Shown here: positions 41,761-50,246 of the stretch, piece by piece
Layout of the letters: each line of letters starts with the position of its first letter
Numbering within the stretch: position 1 is the stretch's first letter
Assembly (NCBI GenBank): GCA_035556715.1
Contig: DATMER010000016.1
Location: 1 to 64,000, forward strand
DNA from: DATMER01 sp035556715
Lineage (GTDB): Bacteria; Acidobacteriota; Thermoanaerobaculia; Multivoradales; UBA5704
Direction of reading: 5' to 3'
DNA: 64,000 nt
Position numbers and translations under genes: made by a program
Notes under the pieces: model-generated
The model's database searches: none
Seen by the model: only the letters and a program-made list of their open reading frames with translations
Told to the model about the DNA's origin: nothing

Positions 41761-43499
41761 GGCGCCCCTCGGGGCCGCAGGCGCCGCTCGTCGCGGTAGG
41801 GGAAGAAGTCGATGATCTCGCCCGCGAGGTTGCGCTCCTGCATGCGCCGCCAGAAGCCCACCTCGAAAAGGTCGCCGTGCTCCTGGAGGAAGGCCTCGCG
41901 GCGCGCCCCCTCCAGCCCGAGGAAGCGGCCGAGCTCCTCGGGGAAGACGTCGTCCTCCCCCACCGCGAACCAGGCCTCGGCCGACAGCTCCTCGAAGTCG
42001 TGCCGCGCCTGGGGGAACGGGCGGAAACGATAGTCGGTGAGCCGCCCCACCTCGTCGTAGTCATAGAAGACCACCCGGCCGTGGCGGGTCACCCCGAAGT
42101 TCTTGAGCAGGACGTCACCGGGGAAGATGTTGGCCGCGGCCAGATCCTTGACGCAGCGCCCCCAATCGGAGACCGCCGCGGCTGCCAGGTCCTCCTCGGC
42201 GCCCCGCAGGTAGACGTCCAGGGGCGTGACCCGCCGCTCCACGTACACGTGACGGATCACCACGTCCTCCCCCTGGACTCCGACGTTCTTCGACGACTCC
42301 CGCAGCAGCTCCTCCAGCAGGCCGGGATCGAAGCGGGAGCGCGGGACCTTCAGGTGCTCGTACTCCTGGAAGTCCACCAGCCGTCCCACGCGGTCGTTCT
42401 GGAGGACCTCGCGGTACTTCTCCTTGACCTCCTCGCGGGTGACAGTCTTCTGCGGCGGGAAGCGGTCCTTGATGACCTTGAACACGAAGGGATAGGAGGG
42501 CAGGTCGAACACCGACATCACCAGCCCCCGCTGGCCGCGGGAGACCACGAACGGCTCCTCCGAGGAGGCGATGTGCCGCATCAGGTCCCGGTAGAGCTCG
42601 GTCTTGCCGTGCTTGGTGTAGCCCAGGGAGATGTAGAGCTCGGCGATCCGCTTGCGCGGCAGGATGGAACGGAGGAAGCCGATGACCTCCCGCGGGCTCT
42701 CCACGTCGGCGTGGAAGTACCAGCGGGCGAAGCTGAAGACCACGCTGGCCTCGTCCTCGGTGTGGAGAACCGCGTCCAGTTCCAGGCCCGCCTCCCCGTT
42801 CACGATGGGCAGGAGCAGGGGGAGGAGGCGCTCCTTGCCGTTCTCTCGTAAACGCGCCCGGCCGATGACATAGGCGGCCTTGTTACGGAAGAAGAGGGGC
42901 CGCAGCACGTCGAGGGCCTCGACCTCCGAGGTCCCGAACCTCTCGGACAGCCCCTGCCGGATGCGCTCGGCGGCCAGAGCCGCGTCCCTCTCCAGGTCGA
43001 GGAACTGCACCTGGAACCCGGCGTCCTCCAGTATCCTGCGCACGACGCCGGCATCCACGCGCCGGACCGCGTACATCCGCGCGCTGGACATCTCCCATCC
43101 ACGGTACGGCAGGGGGAATTCGTCCGAGGCGAAGTCGATGGTGGGATCGACGCCGTCGTGGCCGAACACCCGCCGCGACAGGGAGTTGAACCAGGTCTGG
43201 GCAAGCTCGAAGTCGTTGCGCCCCAGGATGGTGGCGGTGTACGCCTCCTTGAGGCCGGCCCAGACCGGGCGGTCCTTCAGATGCCCGCCGAGCTGCTCGG
43301 CCAGGACCTCGCAGGCTCGGACGACGCTCCGGGTCTGAAGACCCAGGCGCTCGACCGTGTCCTGGCGGATGCCCGCCCAGTCCCGGCGCTCGAAGCGCTG
43401 CTGGACCCGGCGGGTGACCGCCTGGACGCGCTGCCGGTGCTCGTCGAAAGCCCAATGGATGGTGTCGGCCGCATGGGCGACGGCGCTTTCGAGGTCCAC
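41757..43499 (-). CDS. aceK: Isocitrate dehydrogenase kinase/phosphatase
   Basis: The 580-residue protein matches AceK in length and in the typical stretches: ILRGRNDFEL-like TATILGRNDFELAQTWFNSL, GWEMSSARMYAVRRVDAG, VFSFARWYFHADVESPREVI, SLGYTKHGKTELYRDLMRHI, FVVSRGQRGLVMSVFDLPSY, FPYVFKVIKDRFPPQK-type, and the nucleotide and metal region DVLLKNFGVTRHGRVVFYDY, then DEVGRLTDYRFR. AceK phosphorylates isocitrate dehydrogenase during growth on acetate or fatty acids, diverting carbon into the glyoxylate shunt, and reverses this when needed. No isocitrate lyase or malate synthase is in the window. A GTG start is used, with TATCAT 8 nt upstream. A ModE-like gene is coupled at its 3' end. Confidence 0.95.
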   Translation of the reverse strand: MDLESAVAHAADTIHWAFDEHRQRVQAVTRRVQQRFERRDWAGIRQDTVERLGLQTRSVVRACEVLAEQLGGHLKDRPVWAGLKEAYTATILGRNDFELAQTWFNSLSRRVFGHDGVDPTIDFASDEFPLPYRGWEMSSARMYAVRRVDAGVVRRILEDAGFQVQFLDLERDAALAAERIRQGLSERFGTSEVEALDVLRPLFFRNKAAYVIGRARLRENGKERLLPLLLPIVNGEAGLELDAVLHTEDEASVVFSFARWYFHADVESPREVIGFLRSILPRKRIAELYISLGYTKHGKTELYRDLMRHIASSEEPFVVSRGQRGLVMSVFDLPSYPFVFKVIKDRFPPQKTVTREEVKEKYREVLQNDRVGRLVDFQEYEHLKVPRSRFDPGLLEELLRESSKNVGVQGEDVVIRHVYVERRVTPLDVYLRGAEEDLAAAAVSDWGRCVKDLAAANIFPGDVLLKNFGVTRHGRVVFYDYDEVGRLTDYRFRPFPQARHDFEELSAEAWFAVGEDDVFPEELGRFLGLEGARREAFLQEHGDLFEVGFWRRMQERNLAGEIIDFFPYRDERRLRPRGAP

Positions 43500-43507
43500 G
43501 GGGAAGG

Positions 43508-43513
43508 ATGATA
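43508..43513 (-). promoter_or_regulatory. TATCAT box 8 nt before the aceK start: candidate leaderless promoter
   Basis: On the reverse strand TATCAT is followed by CCTTCCCC and the GTG of aceK. No Shine-Dalgarno is seen. Confidence 0.38.
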
Positions 43514-43526
43514 TGCCAGACCGGAG

Positions 43527-43650
43527 CCCCCTCCCCAGCCCTCCCCCGCTTCGCGGGAGAGGGAGCCCGCCCTCCCTCGAACGGACGGAATCTTGTGGGC
43601 GGGCGGGGGAACCCCCTCTCCCGCGAAGCGGGGGAGGGCTGGGGAGGGGG
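43527..43650. mobile_element. MITE-like element with perfect 37-bp inverted ends
   Basis: The left end (43527-43563, beginning CCCCCTCCCCAGCCCTCCCC) and right end (43614-43650) are exact reverse complements over 37 nt, with about 50 nt between. The arms contain the CCCTCTCCC box and GCTTCGCGGGAGAGGG, shared in shorter form with six other places in the window. It carries no gene. It lies between the halogenase-like gene's stop (6 nt away) and the aceK promoter. This is the best-preserved copy of the family. Confidence 0.78.
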
Positions 43651-43656
43651 TCTCCT

Positions 43657-45315
43657 TCAAGCCGCCGGGGCTTGCTCCGCCTGAACCTCTCCCTTGAGAT
43701 AGTTCTCCGGGCTGAAGTCGAACATCGAACTGAACGGCGGCGGAGCCACGGTCCTTCCCCACTTGATGAGCCCTACCAGCTTCTCGGGCAGGAAGTCCAG
43801 GTGGTGCTGGCCCGGGTCCCCCCAGGCGTGGACCGGCGGCAGCGGCGCGGAGCGCAGCATCTCGAAGATCCGCTCCGAGGCCTCCTCCGCCCGCATCCCT
43901 CCGGCCTCGACCGCGGTCAGCATGCCGTCCGTGGCATTGATCAGATCCTGGACCGGGTTGTCCCCGGGCTTGCCCTCGCCGTGGAGCGGCATCTCGTCCA
44001 GCAGGTCGAACATGCCGGTATCCCCCGCCTCCAGCGACTTCACGATGACCCGGAAGTGCCGGAAGTCGTTGAACATCGTGCTGAGCAGCCAGAGCCGGAT
44101 CCAGGAGTTCCACAGCGGGTACGACCCGAACGCCTGGTACGAGCAGTGGACCATCTGATCGTTGCTGTTGAGCAGCGCGGCCTGCTGGCGCTCGGGGAAG
44201 GCGAAGCGCTCGCGGGAGAAGTCGTCGTCCCGGAGCGCCTCCATCAGCCGCGGCGTCAGGGTGCGCAGCGTATCGAGCGTGCTGATGAGGCCGCGAGAGT
44301 AGAGCGCATCCACGAAGCCATAGGCGTGGGCGGCCAGGAACCAGCGGTCACCCGCGCAGGAGGTCGAGGAGTACTGGAGGCGGCCCGTGGACACCCAGGG
44401 ACGCACGGTGCGCGCGTCCGCGAAGTGGGCCGCGACGCTCGGGAAGCGGCGCACGATCTCCCGGAACTCGTCCTCGGGCAAGACCCCCGGCCGCCGCGGG
44501 TACTTCCGCATGTCGAGAGTCAGACCCACGCTGCAGAGCGGGTTCTTGCCATCCTCGTGATTGTTGAACGGGATCACCCAGAACCAGCCGCCGTCGAACA
44601 CGTGGTGCACCGTGCCCTCGTTCCAGCGCGCGGAGAGCTTGGGGTCCTCCCAATCCTCCAGGAGGTCGTCGTAGCGCTTGATTCCCTCGAAATGGTTGAA
44701 GAGAGTGCGGGATTGGGTGCGCAGCCGCGAAGGCTCCTCGCGCAGGCCGAAGCGGCTGGCGAGGACCGACTTGTAGCCCGAGCCGTCCACGAGGTAGCGG
44801 GCGCGGTACTCCTCCCCCGTGTCCAGGGTCAGCTTCACCCCGCGGCGGTCGACCTCCACCTCCCTGGCGTCGACGTGGTCCCGGTAGGTGACGCCGTAGC
44901 GGAGGGCGGCATTGAGCAGATAGAGATCGATGTCCTGGCGGAAGAGGTGGCTCTCGGAGGTGATGGGGGTCACCGGCGGCACCAGCAGGTGCGCCTCCGA
45001 GGGGTCCTGCCGCCGGCCGTCGCGGTGATAGAGGAAGCCGATCGTGCGCTTGACCCCGCAGGAAGGCGCCACGTGCTCGGTGATAGATTGCGTGCGGCTC
45101 AGGTTGAGGATCTCGGGCACGTCGTAGCGCTGGCCGAGCATCCACATGAGCATGGAGCTCTGCGGCAGCATGGCCTCGCCCACGGCGAAGCGCGGATGGG
45201 CCTCCCTCTCCAGCAGCAGGACGTCGATCCCGTGCCGCGCCAGGATGCAGGCGAGCACTCCGCCGCCGATCCCGGAGCCCAGGATGGCGACATCATACGT
45301 CTTCGGATCGCTCAT
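43657..45315 (-). CDS. Flavin-dependent halogenase-like FAD oxidoreductase
   Basis: The 552-residue protein starts with the FAD motif DVAILGSGIGGGVLACILA (GxGxxG at 13-18), EREAHPRFAVGEAMLPQSSM (the RxxIGES-like stretch of halogenases), a candidate catalytic lysine in CGVKRTIGFLY (K89), and the halogenase WxWxIP signature in GGWFWVIPF (244-249). The motif YLVDGSGYKSVLASRFGL and a C-terminal helical cap follow. Such enzymes use FADH2, O2 and chloride or bromide to halogenate aromatic or pyrrolic substrates; some members without a known substrate act as monooxygenases. GGGGAG lies 6 nt before the ATG. There is no carrier-protein or biosynthetic neighbour and no flavin reductase, so the substrate remains open. 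Confidence 0.8.
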   Translation of the reverse strand: MSDPKTYDVAILGSGIGGGVLACILARHGIDVLLLEREAHPRFAVGEAMLPQSSMLMWMLGQRYDVPEILNLSRTQSITEHVAPSCGVKRTIGFLYHRDGRRQDPSEAHLLVPPVTPITSESHLFRQDIDLYLLNAALRYGVTYRDHVDAREVEVDRRGVKLTLDTGEEYRARYLVDGSGYKSVLASRFGLREEPSRLRTQSRTLFNHFEGIKRYDDLLEDWEDPKLSARWNEGTVHHVFDGGWFWVIPFNNHEDGKNPLCSVGLTLDMRKYPRRPGVLPEDEFREIVRRFPSVAAHFADARTVRPWVSTGRLQYSSTSCAGDRWFLAAHAYGFVDALYSRGLISTLDTLRTLTPRLMEALRDDDFSRERFAFPERQQAALLNSNDQMVHCSYQAFGSYPLWNSWIRLWLLSTMFNDFRHFRVIVKSLEAGDTGMFDLLDEMPLHGEGKPGDNPVQDLINATDGMLTAVEAGGMRAEEASERIFEMLRSAPLPPVHAWGDPGQHHLDFLPEKLVGLIKWGRTVAPPPFSSMFDFSPENYLKGEVQAEQAPAA

Positions 45316-45464
45316 GTACGTCTCCCCTCTGCGGTACGGCGACCGCGTTGAATCGGACGAAGCGATCCTCCTCAGACAGCGCTGAAACCAGCGCTCAGAC
45401 CAGCTACAACAGAAATTCAGTGAACGGATGATACTGCATTCCGGACAAAAGATGAAACGAATTG

Positions 45465-45493
45465 CTTGACCTCTGCGGATCGGGCTGTTACTA
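45465..45493 (+). promoter_or_regulatory. Sigma70-type promoter of the cold-shock gene
   Basis: TTGACC (45465-45470), a 17-nt spacer and TACTAT (45488-45493). Transcription would start near 45500, giving a 5' leader of about 115 nt before the cold-shock ATG. Confidence 0.65.
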
Positions 45494-45553
45494 TCCTCCC
45501 TGCCGCGGATCCCAAGGTGGGGTCTGTCCGCACGCCAGCGAACACGGTTTCGG

Positions 45554-45574
45554 GGGACCTGGTAGCCAGGTCCC
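45554..45574 (+). promoter_or_regulatory. Leader hairpin in the cold-shock mRNA
   Basis: GGGACCTGG, loop TAG, CCAGGTCCC: a perfect 9-bp stem followed by TTTCG, about 40 nt before the ATG. Cold-shock mRNAs often have structured leaders whose refolding at low temperature controls translation. The hairpin could equally be an attenuator. Confidence 0.5.
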
Positions 45575-45615
45575 TTTCGTGTGTCTGGGAATCCAAGAGA
45601 AAGAGAGAACACAGC

Positions 45616-45825
45616 ATGCGTATCACCGGAAGAGTGAAGTGGTTCAACGACACCAAGGGCTTCGGTTTCATCACGCCGGAGGACGGACAGAAGGATTGCT
45701 TCGTCCATCACTCGGCGATCCAGGGCAACGGCTTCAAGTCGCTGTCCGAGGGTGACCGGGTGGAGTTCGAGGTCATCCAGGGCCAGAAGGGCCCCGCGGC
45801 CCAGAACGTCGTCCGGCTGGCCTGA
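45616..45825 (+). CDS. Cold-shock protein (CspA family)
   Basis: The 69-residue OB-fold protein has both RNA-binding motifs: RNP1 KGFGFITPE and RNP2 DCFVHHSAI, with VKWFNDTKG before and VEFEVIQGQKGPAAQNV after. It binds single-stranded RNA and DNA as a chaperone, melting structures at low temperature or in stationary phase. The Shine-Dalgarno AAGAGAG is weak, and there is a long leader with its own promoter and hairpin. It is a single-gene unit ending in a clear hairpin terminator. Confidence 0.96.
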   Translation: MRITGRVKWFNDTKGFGFITPEDGQKDCFVHHSAIQGNGFKSLSEGDRVEFEVIQGQKGPAAQNVVRLA

Positions 45826-45849
45826 ACCCCTTCCCTCCCGAAACACCTG

Positions 45850-45890
45850 GGGCCGCTTCCGATGTTGTCGGAGCGGCCCTTGTTGTTTCT
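45850..45890 (+). terminator. Terminator of the cold-shock gene
   Basis: GGGCCGCTTCCGA, loop TGTTG, TCGGAGCGGCCC, with one bulged base, followed by TTGTTGTTTCTG. It begins 24 nt after the stop codon. Confidence 0.75.
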
Positions 45891-45928
45891 GTCCTCCGCC
45901 TCAGTATCCGCGCCAGAGAATCCCCCCC

Positions 45929-45941
45929 TATAATCCCCGCC
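45929..45941 (+). promoter_or_regulatory. TATAAT box 7 nt before a start codon: candidate leaderless promoter
   Basis: Perfect TATAAT (45929-45934), then CCCCGCC and ATG at 45942, with no Shine-Dalgarno. It is the clearest of the seven such sites. Confidence 0.5.
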
Positions 45942-47042
45942 ATGCTTTCGACCCTGGACTGGGGAATCGACGACGACATCCGCCGCGCCTCGACCCTTCC
46001 GGCAGGCGCCTACGCCGACCCGCGGGTCTACGATCTCGCCCGCGAGCGGGTCTTCGCGCGGAGCTGGCAGATCGCGGGTGACACGGATATGGTCCGCGTG
46101 CCCGGCCAAGTCCATCCCGTCACGCTCCTCGAAGGGATGCTCGACGAGCCGCTGGTCCTGACCCGCGACGCGCAGGACCGCCTGCACTGCCTGTCGAACG
46201 TCTGCACCCACCGTGGCGCGCTGCTCTGCGAGCACCCCGGCGTGGAGCCGGCCATGCGCTGCCGCTACCACGGCCGGCGCTTCGCGCTCGACGGCCGCTT
46301 CCTCTCCATGCCCGAGTTCGAGGGCGCGGAGGGGTTCCCATCCGAGGCGGACCACCTGACCCGGGTCTCCTTTGGGAGCTGGGGCAAGCTCGTGTTCGTC
46401 TCCCTGGACCCGGCCTTCCCCCTGGCCGAGCTGATCGCGGAGATGGACGCGCGGGTCTCGTTCCTCCCCCTCTCGGAAGCCAGCTTCGACCCCACCCGCT
46501 CCCGCGACTATCTCGTGCGGGCCAACTGGGCGCTCTACTGCGACAACTACCTGGAGGGGTTCCACATCCCCTACGTCCACGCCGCCCTGGCCGGCGCCCT
46601 GGATTACGGCGAGTACCGCACCGAGCTGTTCCCGTACGCCAACGTCCAGGTCGGGGTCGCGAGCGGCGGCGAGGAGGTGTTCGACCTCCCCGCCGGGCAT
46701 CCGGACCATGGACTGCAGGTGGCGGCCTGGTACTTCTGGCTCTTCCCGAACACGATGATCAACGTCTACCCCTGGGGGATTTCCGTCAACGTGGTGCGGC
46801 CCCTGGCCCCGGACCGGACCAAGATCTCCTTCCTCTCCTATGTCTGGGACCCGAGCCGGCTGGACCGCGGCGCGGGCTCGGGGCTGGACCGGGTGGAGCG
46901 GGAGGACGAGGCCGTGGTCGAAAGCGTGCAGCGCGGCATCCGCTCCCGGCTCTACCACCGGGGTCGCTACTCTCCCACGCGGGAGACCGGGGTCCACCAC
47001 TTCCACCGGCTGCTCACCCGGTTCCTGCATGGCGCGTCCTGA
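45942..47042 (+). CDS. Rieske non-heme iron oxygenase, catalytic alpha subunit type
   Basis: The 366-residue protein has the Rieske [2Fe-2S] ligands C88-x-H90 (VCTHRG) and C107-x2-H110 (CRYHG) and the mononuclear iron motif DNYLEGFHIPYVHAAL with H208 and H213. Length and order fit ring-hydroxylating or N-demethylating oxygenases (carnitine, betaine, choline and aromatic-acid types). It needs a separate reductase, which is not encoded nearby. Its gene overlaps an amino-acid/amine permease gene by 14 nt, and a copper-radical oxidase gene follows, so uptake and oxidation of a small amine or amino acid is plausible. The start at 45942 gives a standard N-terminus (LSTLDWGIDDDIRRASTLPA). Confidence 0.9.
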   Translation: MLSTLDWGIDDDIRRASTLPAGAYADPRVYDLARERVFARSWQIAGDTDMVRVPGQVHPVTLLEGMLDEPLVLTRDAQDRLHCLSNVCTHRGALLCEHPGVEPAMRCRYHGRRFALDGRFLSMPEFEGAEGFPSEADHLTRVSFGSWGKLVFVSLDPAFPLAELIAEMDARVSFLPLSEASFDPTRSRDYLVRANWALYCDNYLEGFHIPYVHAALAGALDYGEYRTELFPYANVQVGVASGGEEVFDLPAGHPDHGLQVAAWYFWLFPNTMINVYPWGISVNVVRPLAPDRTKISFLSYVWDPSRLDRGAGSGLDRVEREDEAVVESVQRGIRSRLYHRGRYSPTRETGVHHFHRLLTRFLHGAS

Positions 47043-48432
47043 GGCCACGCCCACAGAAGCCCGCCCCGGACTGGTCCGCGGCCTGGGCGCCTGGGACGGC
47101 GCGCTCCTCACGATCGGCTCGATCGTGGGCACGGGCATCTTCCTGACCACGTCCGACATGGCCCGGGTCCTGCCCCACCCTGGCCTGATCCTCGCGGTCT
47201 GGCTGGCGGGCGGGCTGCTGACCCTGGCCGGCGCGCTCTCCTATGGCGAGCTCGGGGCCATGTTCCCCCGCGCCGGCGGCATGTATCACTACCTGCGAGA
47301 GGCCTACGGCCCGCTCTGGGGCTTCCTCTTCGGCTGGGCCGCGTTCCTGGTCATCATGTCCGGCGGCATCGCCGCTCTCGGAGTGGCCTTCGGCACCTAT
47401 CTCGGGAGCTTCCTCCCCTTCTTCTCCACGGACAACGTGCTGGCCGCGGTGCCGGTCGGAGGGTGGACCTGGACCCTCTCCGGGGGCCAGGTGGCGGCCT
47501 GCCTGGCCATCCTCGTCCTCACCGCCATCAATCATCTGGGGCTCAAGGAGGGGGCCGCGGTCCAGAACGCGCTCACGGTCCTGAAGATCGGCTCCATCGC
47601 CGCCTTCATCCTGCTGGGCCTGCTCGCTCCGGCCCACACCAGCCCCGAAGTGCTCTCCCGGATCGGGATACCGGGCGGAGCCCTCCTCACCGCCTTCGGC
47701 GTGGCCATGATCGCCGCGCTCTGGACGTATGACGGCTGGTACGGGCTCACCTGCTCGGCCGGCGAGCTGCGCGATCCCGGCCGCAACCTGCCGCTCGGGC
47801 TCATCCTGGGGACGGCGATCGTCACCGCGCTCTACGTCCTCCTCAACCTGGTCTACATCCGGGCGCTCCCGGTGCCTGCCATGGCCGAGGCGGCGCGCAT
47901 CGGCGAGGCCGCGGCCGAGGTCCTCTTCGGTCCCACGGGCGCGAGGCTCGTCTCGCTCGCGGTGCTGGTCTCGACCTTCGGGTGCCTGTCCGCGACGATC
48001 CTCTACAGCTCGCGGATCTACCAGCCCATGGCCGAGGACGGCGTCTTCTTCCGCTCCCTCGCCGAGGTACACCCGCGCTACCGCACCCCGGTCCGCTCCC
48101 TCTGGGCGCAGACCGTCTGGGCCTTGCTGCTGACGCTCTCAGGGACCTACGAGCAGCTCTACACCTACGTGGTCTTCGTGTCGGTGATGTTCCACGCCGC
48201 CACGACCGCGGGCGTGATCGTCCTGCGCCGCACCCGTCCGGACCACCCGCGCCCCTACCGCACCTGGGGCTACCCCGCCGTCCCCGTCCTGTTCATCCTC
48301 GCCTGCCTGCTCCTGATCGGGAACACGCTCCTGGAGAGGCCCGTGGAGTCGCTCCTCGGGCTCGGTCTCCTGGCCCTGGGACTGCCGGCATACCTGTGGT
48401 TCCGGAAGCGGACGGACGCGAGCCAACCTTGA
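47029..48432 (+). CDS. APC-family amino acid/polyamine permease
   Basis: The 467-residue protein has twelve membrane helices. The first carries the substrate-binding break LLTIGSIVGTGIFLTTSDMA (GxG), and the family stretch SYGELGAMFPRAGGMYHYLR follows. Helix 6 has ALWTYDGWYGLTCSAGELRD, another APC hallmark, then NLPLGLILGTAIVTALYVLL. It is nearest in layout to LAT/basic amino acid exchangers and imports an amino acid or amine by sodium or proton symport or exchange. The ATG at 47029 overlaps the oxygenase gene by 14 nt, and the stop overlaps the next ATG (TGATG), so the three genes form one translational unit. Confidence 0.9.
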   Translation: MARPEATPTEARPGLVRGLGAWDGALLTIGSIVGTGIFLTTSDMARVLPHPGLILAVWLAGGLLTLAGALSYGELGAMFPRAGGMYHYLREAYGPLWGFLFGWAAFLVIMSGGIAALGVAFGTYLGSFLPFFSTDNVLAAVPVGGWTWTLSGGQVAACLAILVLTAINHLGLKEGAAVQNALTVLKIGSIAAFILLGLLAPAHTSPEVLSRIGIPGGALLTAFGVAMIAALWTYDGWYGLTCSAGELRDPGRNLPLGLILGTAIVTALYVLLNLVYIRALPVPAMAEAARIGEAAAEVLFGPTGARLVSLAVLVSTFGCLSATILYSSRIYQPMAEDGVFFRSLAEVHPRYRTPVRSLWAQTVWALLLTLSGTYEQLYTYVVFVSVMFHAATTAGVIVLRRTRPDHPRPYRTWGYPAVPVLFILACLLLIGNTLLERPVESLLGLGLLALGLPAYLWFRKRTDASQP

Positions 48433-50246
48433 TGCCATTCCACCTGCTGTATTCCCTGGCGATGATCGCCATGGTGAACGACCCGTCTTCCATGGGGCAG
48501 TGGAGCGGCGTCATCCCCTTCGAGGTCGTCGCCGTCCATGCCCACCTGCTCCCTACCGGCAAAGTCCTGTACTGGGACCGCCACGACCAGGGCGACGGCA
48601 CACCCCGCCTCTGGGACCCGGAGTCGGGGACGATCATGACGGTCTCCGGCCCCGGCGGCCACGAGTACGACATCTTCTGCAGCGGCCACTCCTTCCTCAA
48701 GGACGGGAAGCTCCTGGTGGCCGGCGGCCATGTCGTCGACTACGCGGGCCTGGCGACCGCCAGCACCTACGATCCCTTCACCAACACCTGGACCCGCCAC
48801 CCTGACATGAACGCGGGCCGCTGGTACCCCACCAACACCACCCTGGCCAGCGGGGATGTCCTCACCATATCGGGCAACATCGACCTGGAAGAGGGGGTAA
48901 ACCTCCTGCCCCAGGTGTTCCAGGCCAACACCCGCACCTGGCGGGACCTCTCCGGGGCGGAGCGCAGCCTCCCTCTCTATCCGTTCATGTACCTGGCGCC
49001 GAATGGCAAGGTTTTCACGGCCGGCCCGCAACCGCTCACGAGCTATCTCGACACCTCCGGGACCGGCGCCTGGACGGACGTCGCGCCGAGCCTCTACGGC
49101 TTCCGCGACTACGGCTCGTCGGTGATGTACGGCGAAGGCAAGATCCTCATCGCCGGCGGCAGCCCGCCGCCCCACGTCCTCCCGCCCACCGCGAGCGCCG
49201 AGGTGATCGACCTGGGAGCCCTGGTCCCGGCGTGGACCCCGACGGGCTCCATGGCCCATGCCCGGCGCCAGCTCAATACCACGCTCCTGCCGGACGGCAC
49301 CGTCCTGGTCACCGGCGGCACCAGCGCCACGGGCTTCAACAACTCGACCGGCGCAGTGCTGGACGCGGAGCTCTGGGACCCGGCGACCGGGGCCTGGCGA
49401 ACCCTTGCCTCCATGCAGGTGCCGCGGATCTACCACTCCGTCGCCCTGCTGCTCCCCGACGGCCGGGTCCTGTCCGCGGGCGGCGGCCATCCGAGCGACG
49501 CCGTGAACGGCGACCCCGACCATCCCGACGCCGAGATCTACTCACCGCCCTACCTCTTCCAGGGGCCGCGACCCTTGATCACCTCCGCACCAGAGGCGGT
49601 GCCCTACGGCACAACGTTCTTCGTGGGCACGTCCGACTCGATCGCGAGCGTTACTCTGATCCGCCTCTCGTCCGTGACCCACGGTTTCAACCAGGACCAG
49701 AGGATCGTCCGGTTGAGCTTCGACGAGGCGGACGGCGGCCTGGCCGTGACGGCGCCGTCCGATCCCAACCTCTGCCCCCCTGGGTACTACATGCTGTTTC
49801 TGCTCAACGGCAGCGGCGTGCCCTCGGTCGCCAGCATCCTCCGCATCGATCCCGATCTCGTCGGCGCCGACCTCGACTTCCACACCCTGGAGCCCTGCCG
49901 CCTCGTGGACACGCGCGATCCCGACGGTCCCCTAGGCGGACCGGACCTGCAGCCCTACGCCCAGCGAACCTTCATACTGGCCGGGACCTGCGGCGTGCCC
50001 CCGGATGCCAAGGCGCTGTCAGTCAACCTGACGACTGTGATCCCGGGCGCCGGAGGCCATCTGTCCGTCTTCCCAGCCGACCGTCCCGACCCCATGACCA
50101 GCACGATCAGCTTCACGGCCGGCCAGAACCGGGCCAACAACGCCTTGCTGCCCCTCTCCGGCGACGGGACCGGGTCCATCAGTATCACCGTCACCTCGGC
50201 TGACGCGCTGCACTTCGTGCTGGATGTGAACGGCTACTTCCAGTAA
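48432..50246 (+). CDS. Galactose oxidase/GlxA-like copper-radical oxidase with C-terminal surface domain
   Basis: The 604-residue protein is a kelch propeller followed by a DUF1929-type Ig domain, with all copper-radical residues in place: C83 (DIFCSGH) and Y132 (AGRWYPT) for the Tyr-Cys cofactor, Y334-H335 (RIYHSVALLLPDG) and H417 (SVTHGFN). Enzymes of this class oxidise primary alcohols or aldehydes with O2 to give H2O2 (galactose oxidase, glyoxal oxidase, GlxA of Streptomyces). Residues ~480-604 (EPCRLVDTRDPDGPLGG ... VLDVNGYF) are a separate beta-sandwich domain common at the ends of secreted proteins. No clear signal peptide is visible at this start, which is odd; the short N-terminal hydrophobic run FHLLYSLAMIAMV may serve. 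Confidence 0.85.
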   Translation: MPFHLLYSLAMIAMVNDPSSMGQWSGVIPFEVVAVHAHLLPTGKVLYWDRHDQGDGTPRLWDPESGTIMTVSGPGGHEYDIFCSGHSFLKDGKLLVAGGHVVDYAGLATASTYDPFTNTWTRHPDMNAGRWYPTNTTLASGDVLTISGNIDLEEGVNLLPQVFQANTRTWRDLSGAERSLPLYPFMYLAPNGKVFTAGPQPLTSYLDTSGTGAWTDVAPSLYGFRDYGSSVMYGEGKILIAGGSPPPHVLPPTASAEVIDLGALVPAWTPTGSMAHARRQLNTTLLPDGTVLVTGGTSATGFNNSTGAVLDAELWDPATGAWRTLASMQVPRIYHSVALLLPDGRVLSAGGGHPSDAVNGDPDHPDAEIYSPPYLFQGPRPLITSAPEAVPYGTTFFVGTSDSIASVTLIRLSSVTHGFNQDQRIVRLSFDEADGGLAVTAPSDPNLCPPGYYMLFLLNGSGVPSVASILRIDPDLVGADLDFHTLEPCRLVDTRDPDGPLGGPDLQPYAQRTFILAGTCGVPPDAKALSVNLTTVIPGAGGHLSVFPADRPDPMTSTISFTAGQNRANNALLPLSGDGTGSISITVTSADALHFVLDVNGYFQ

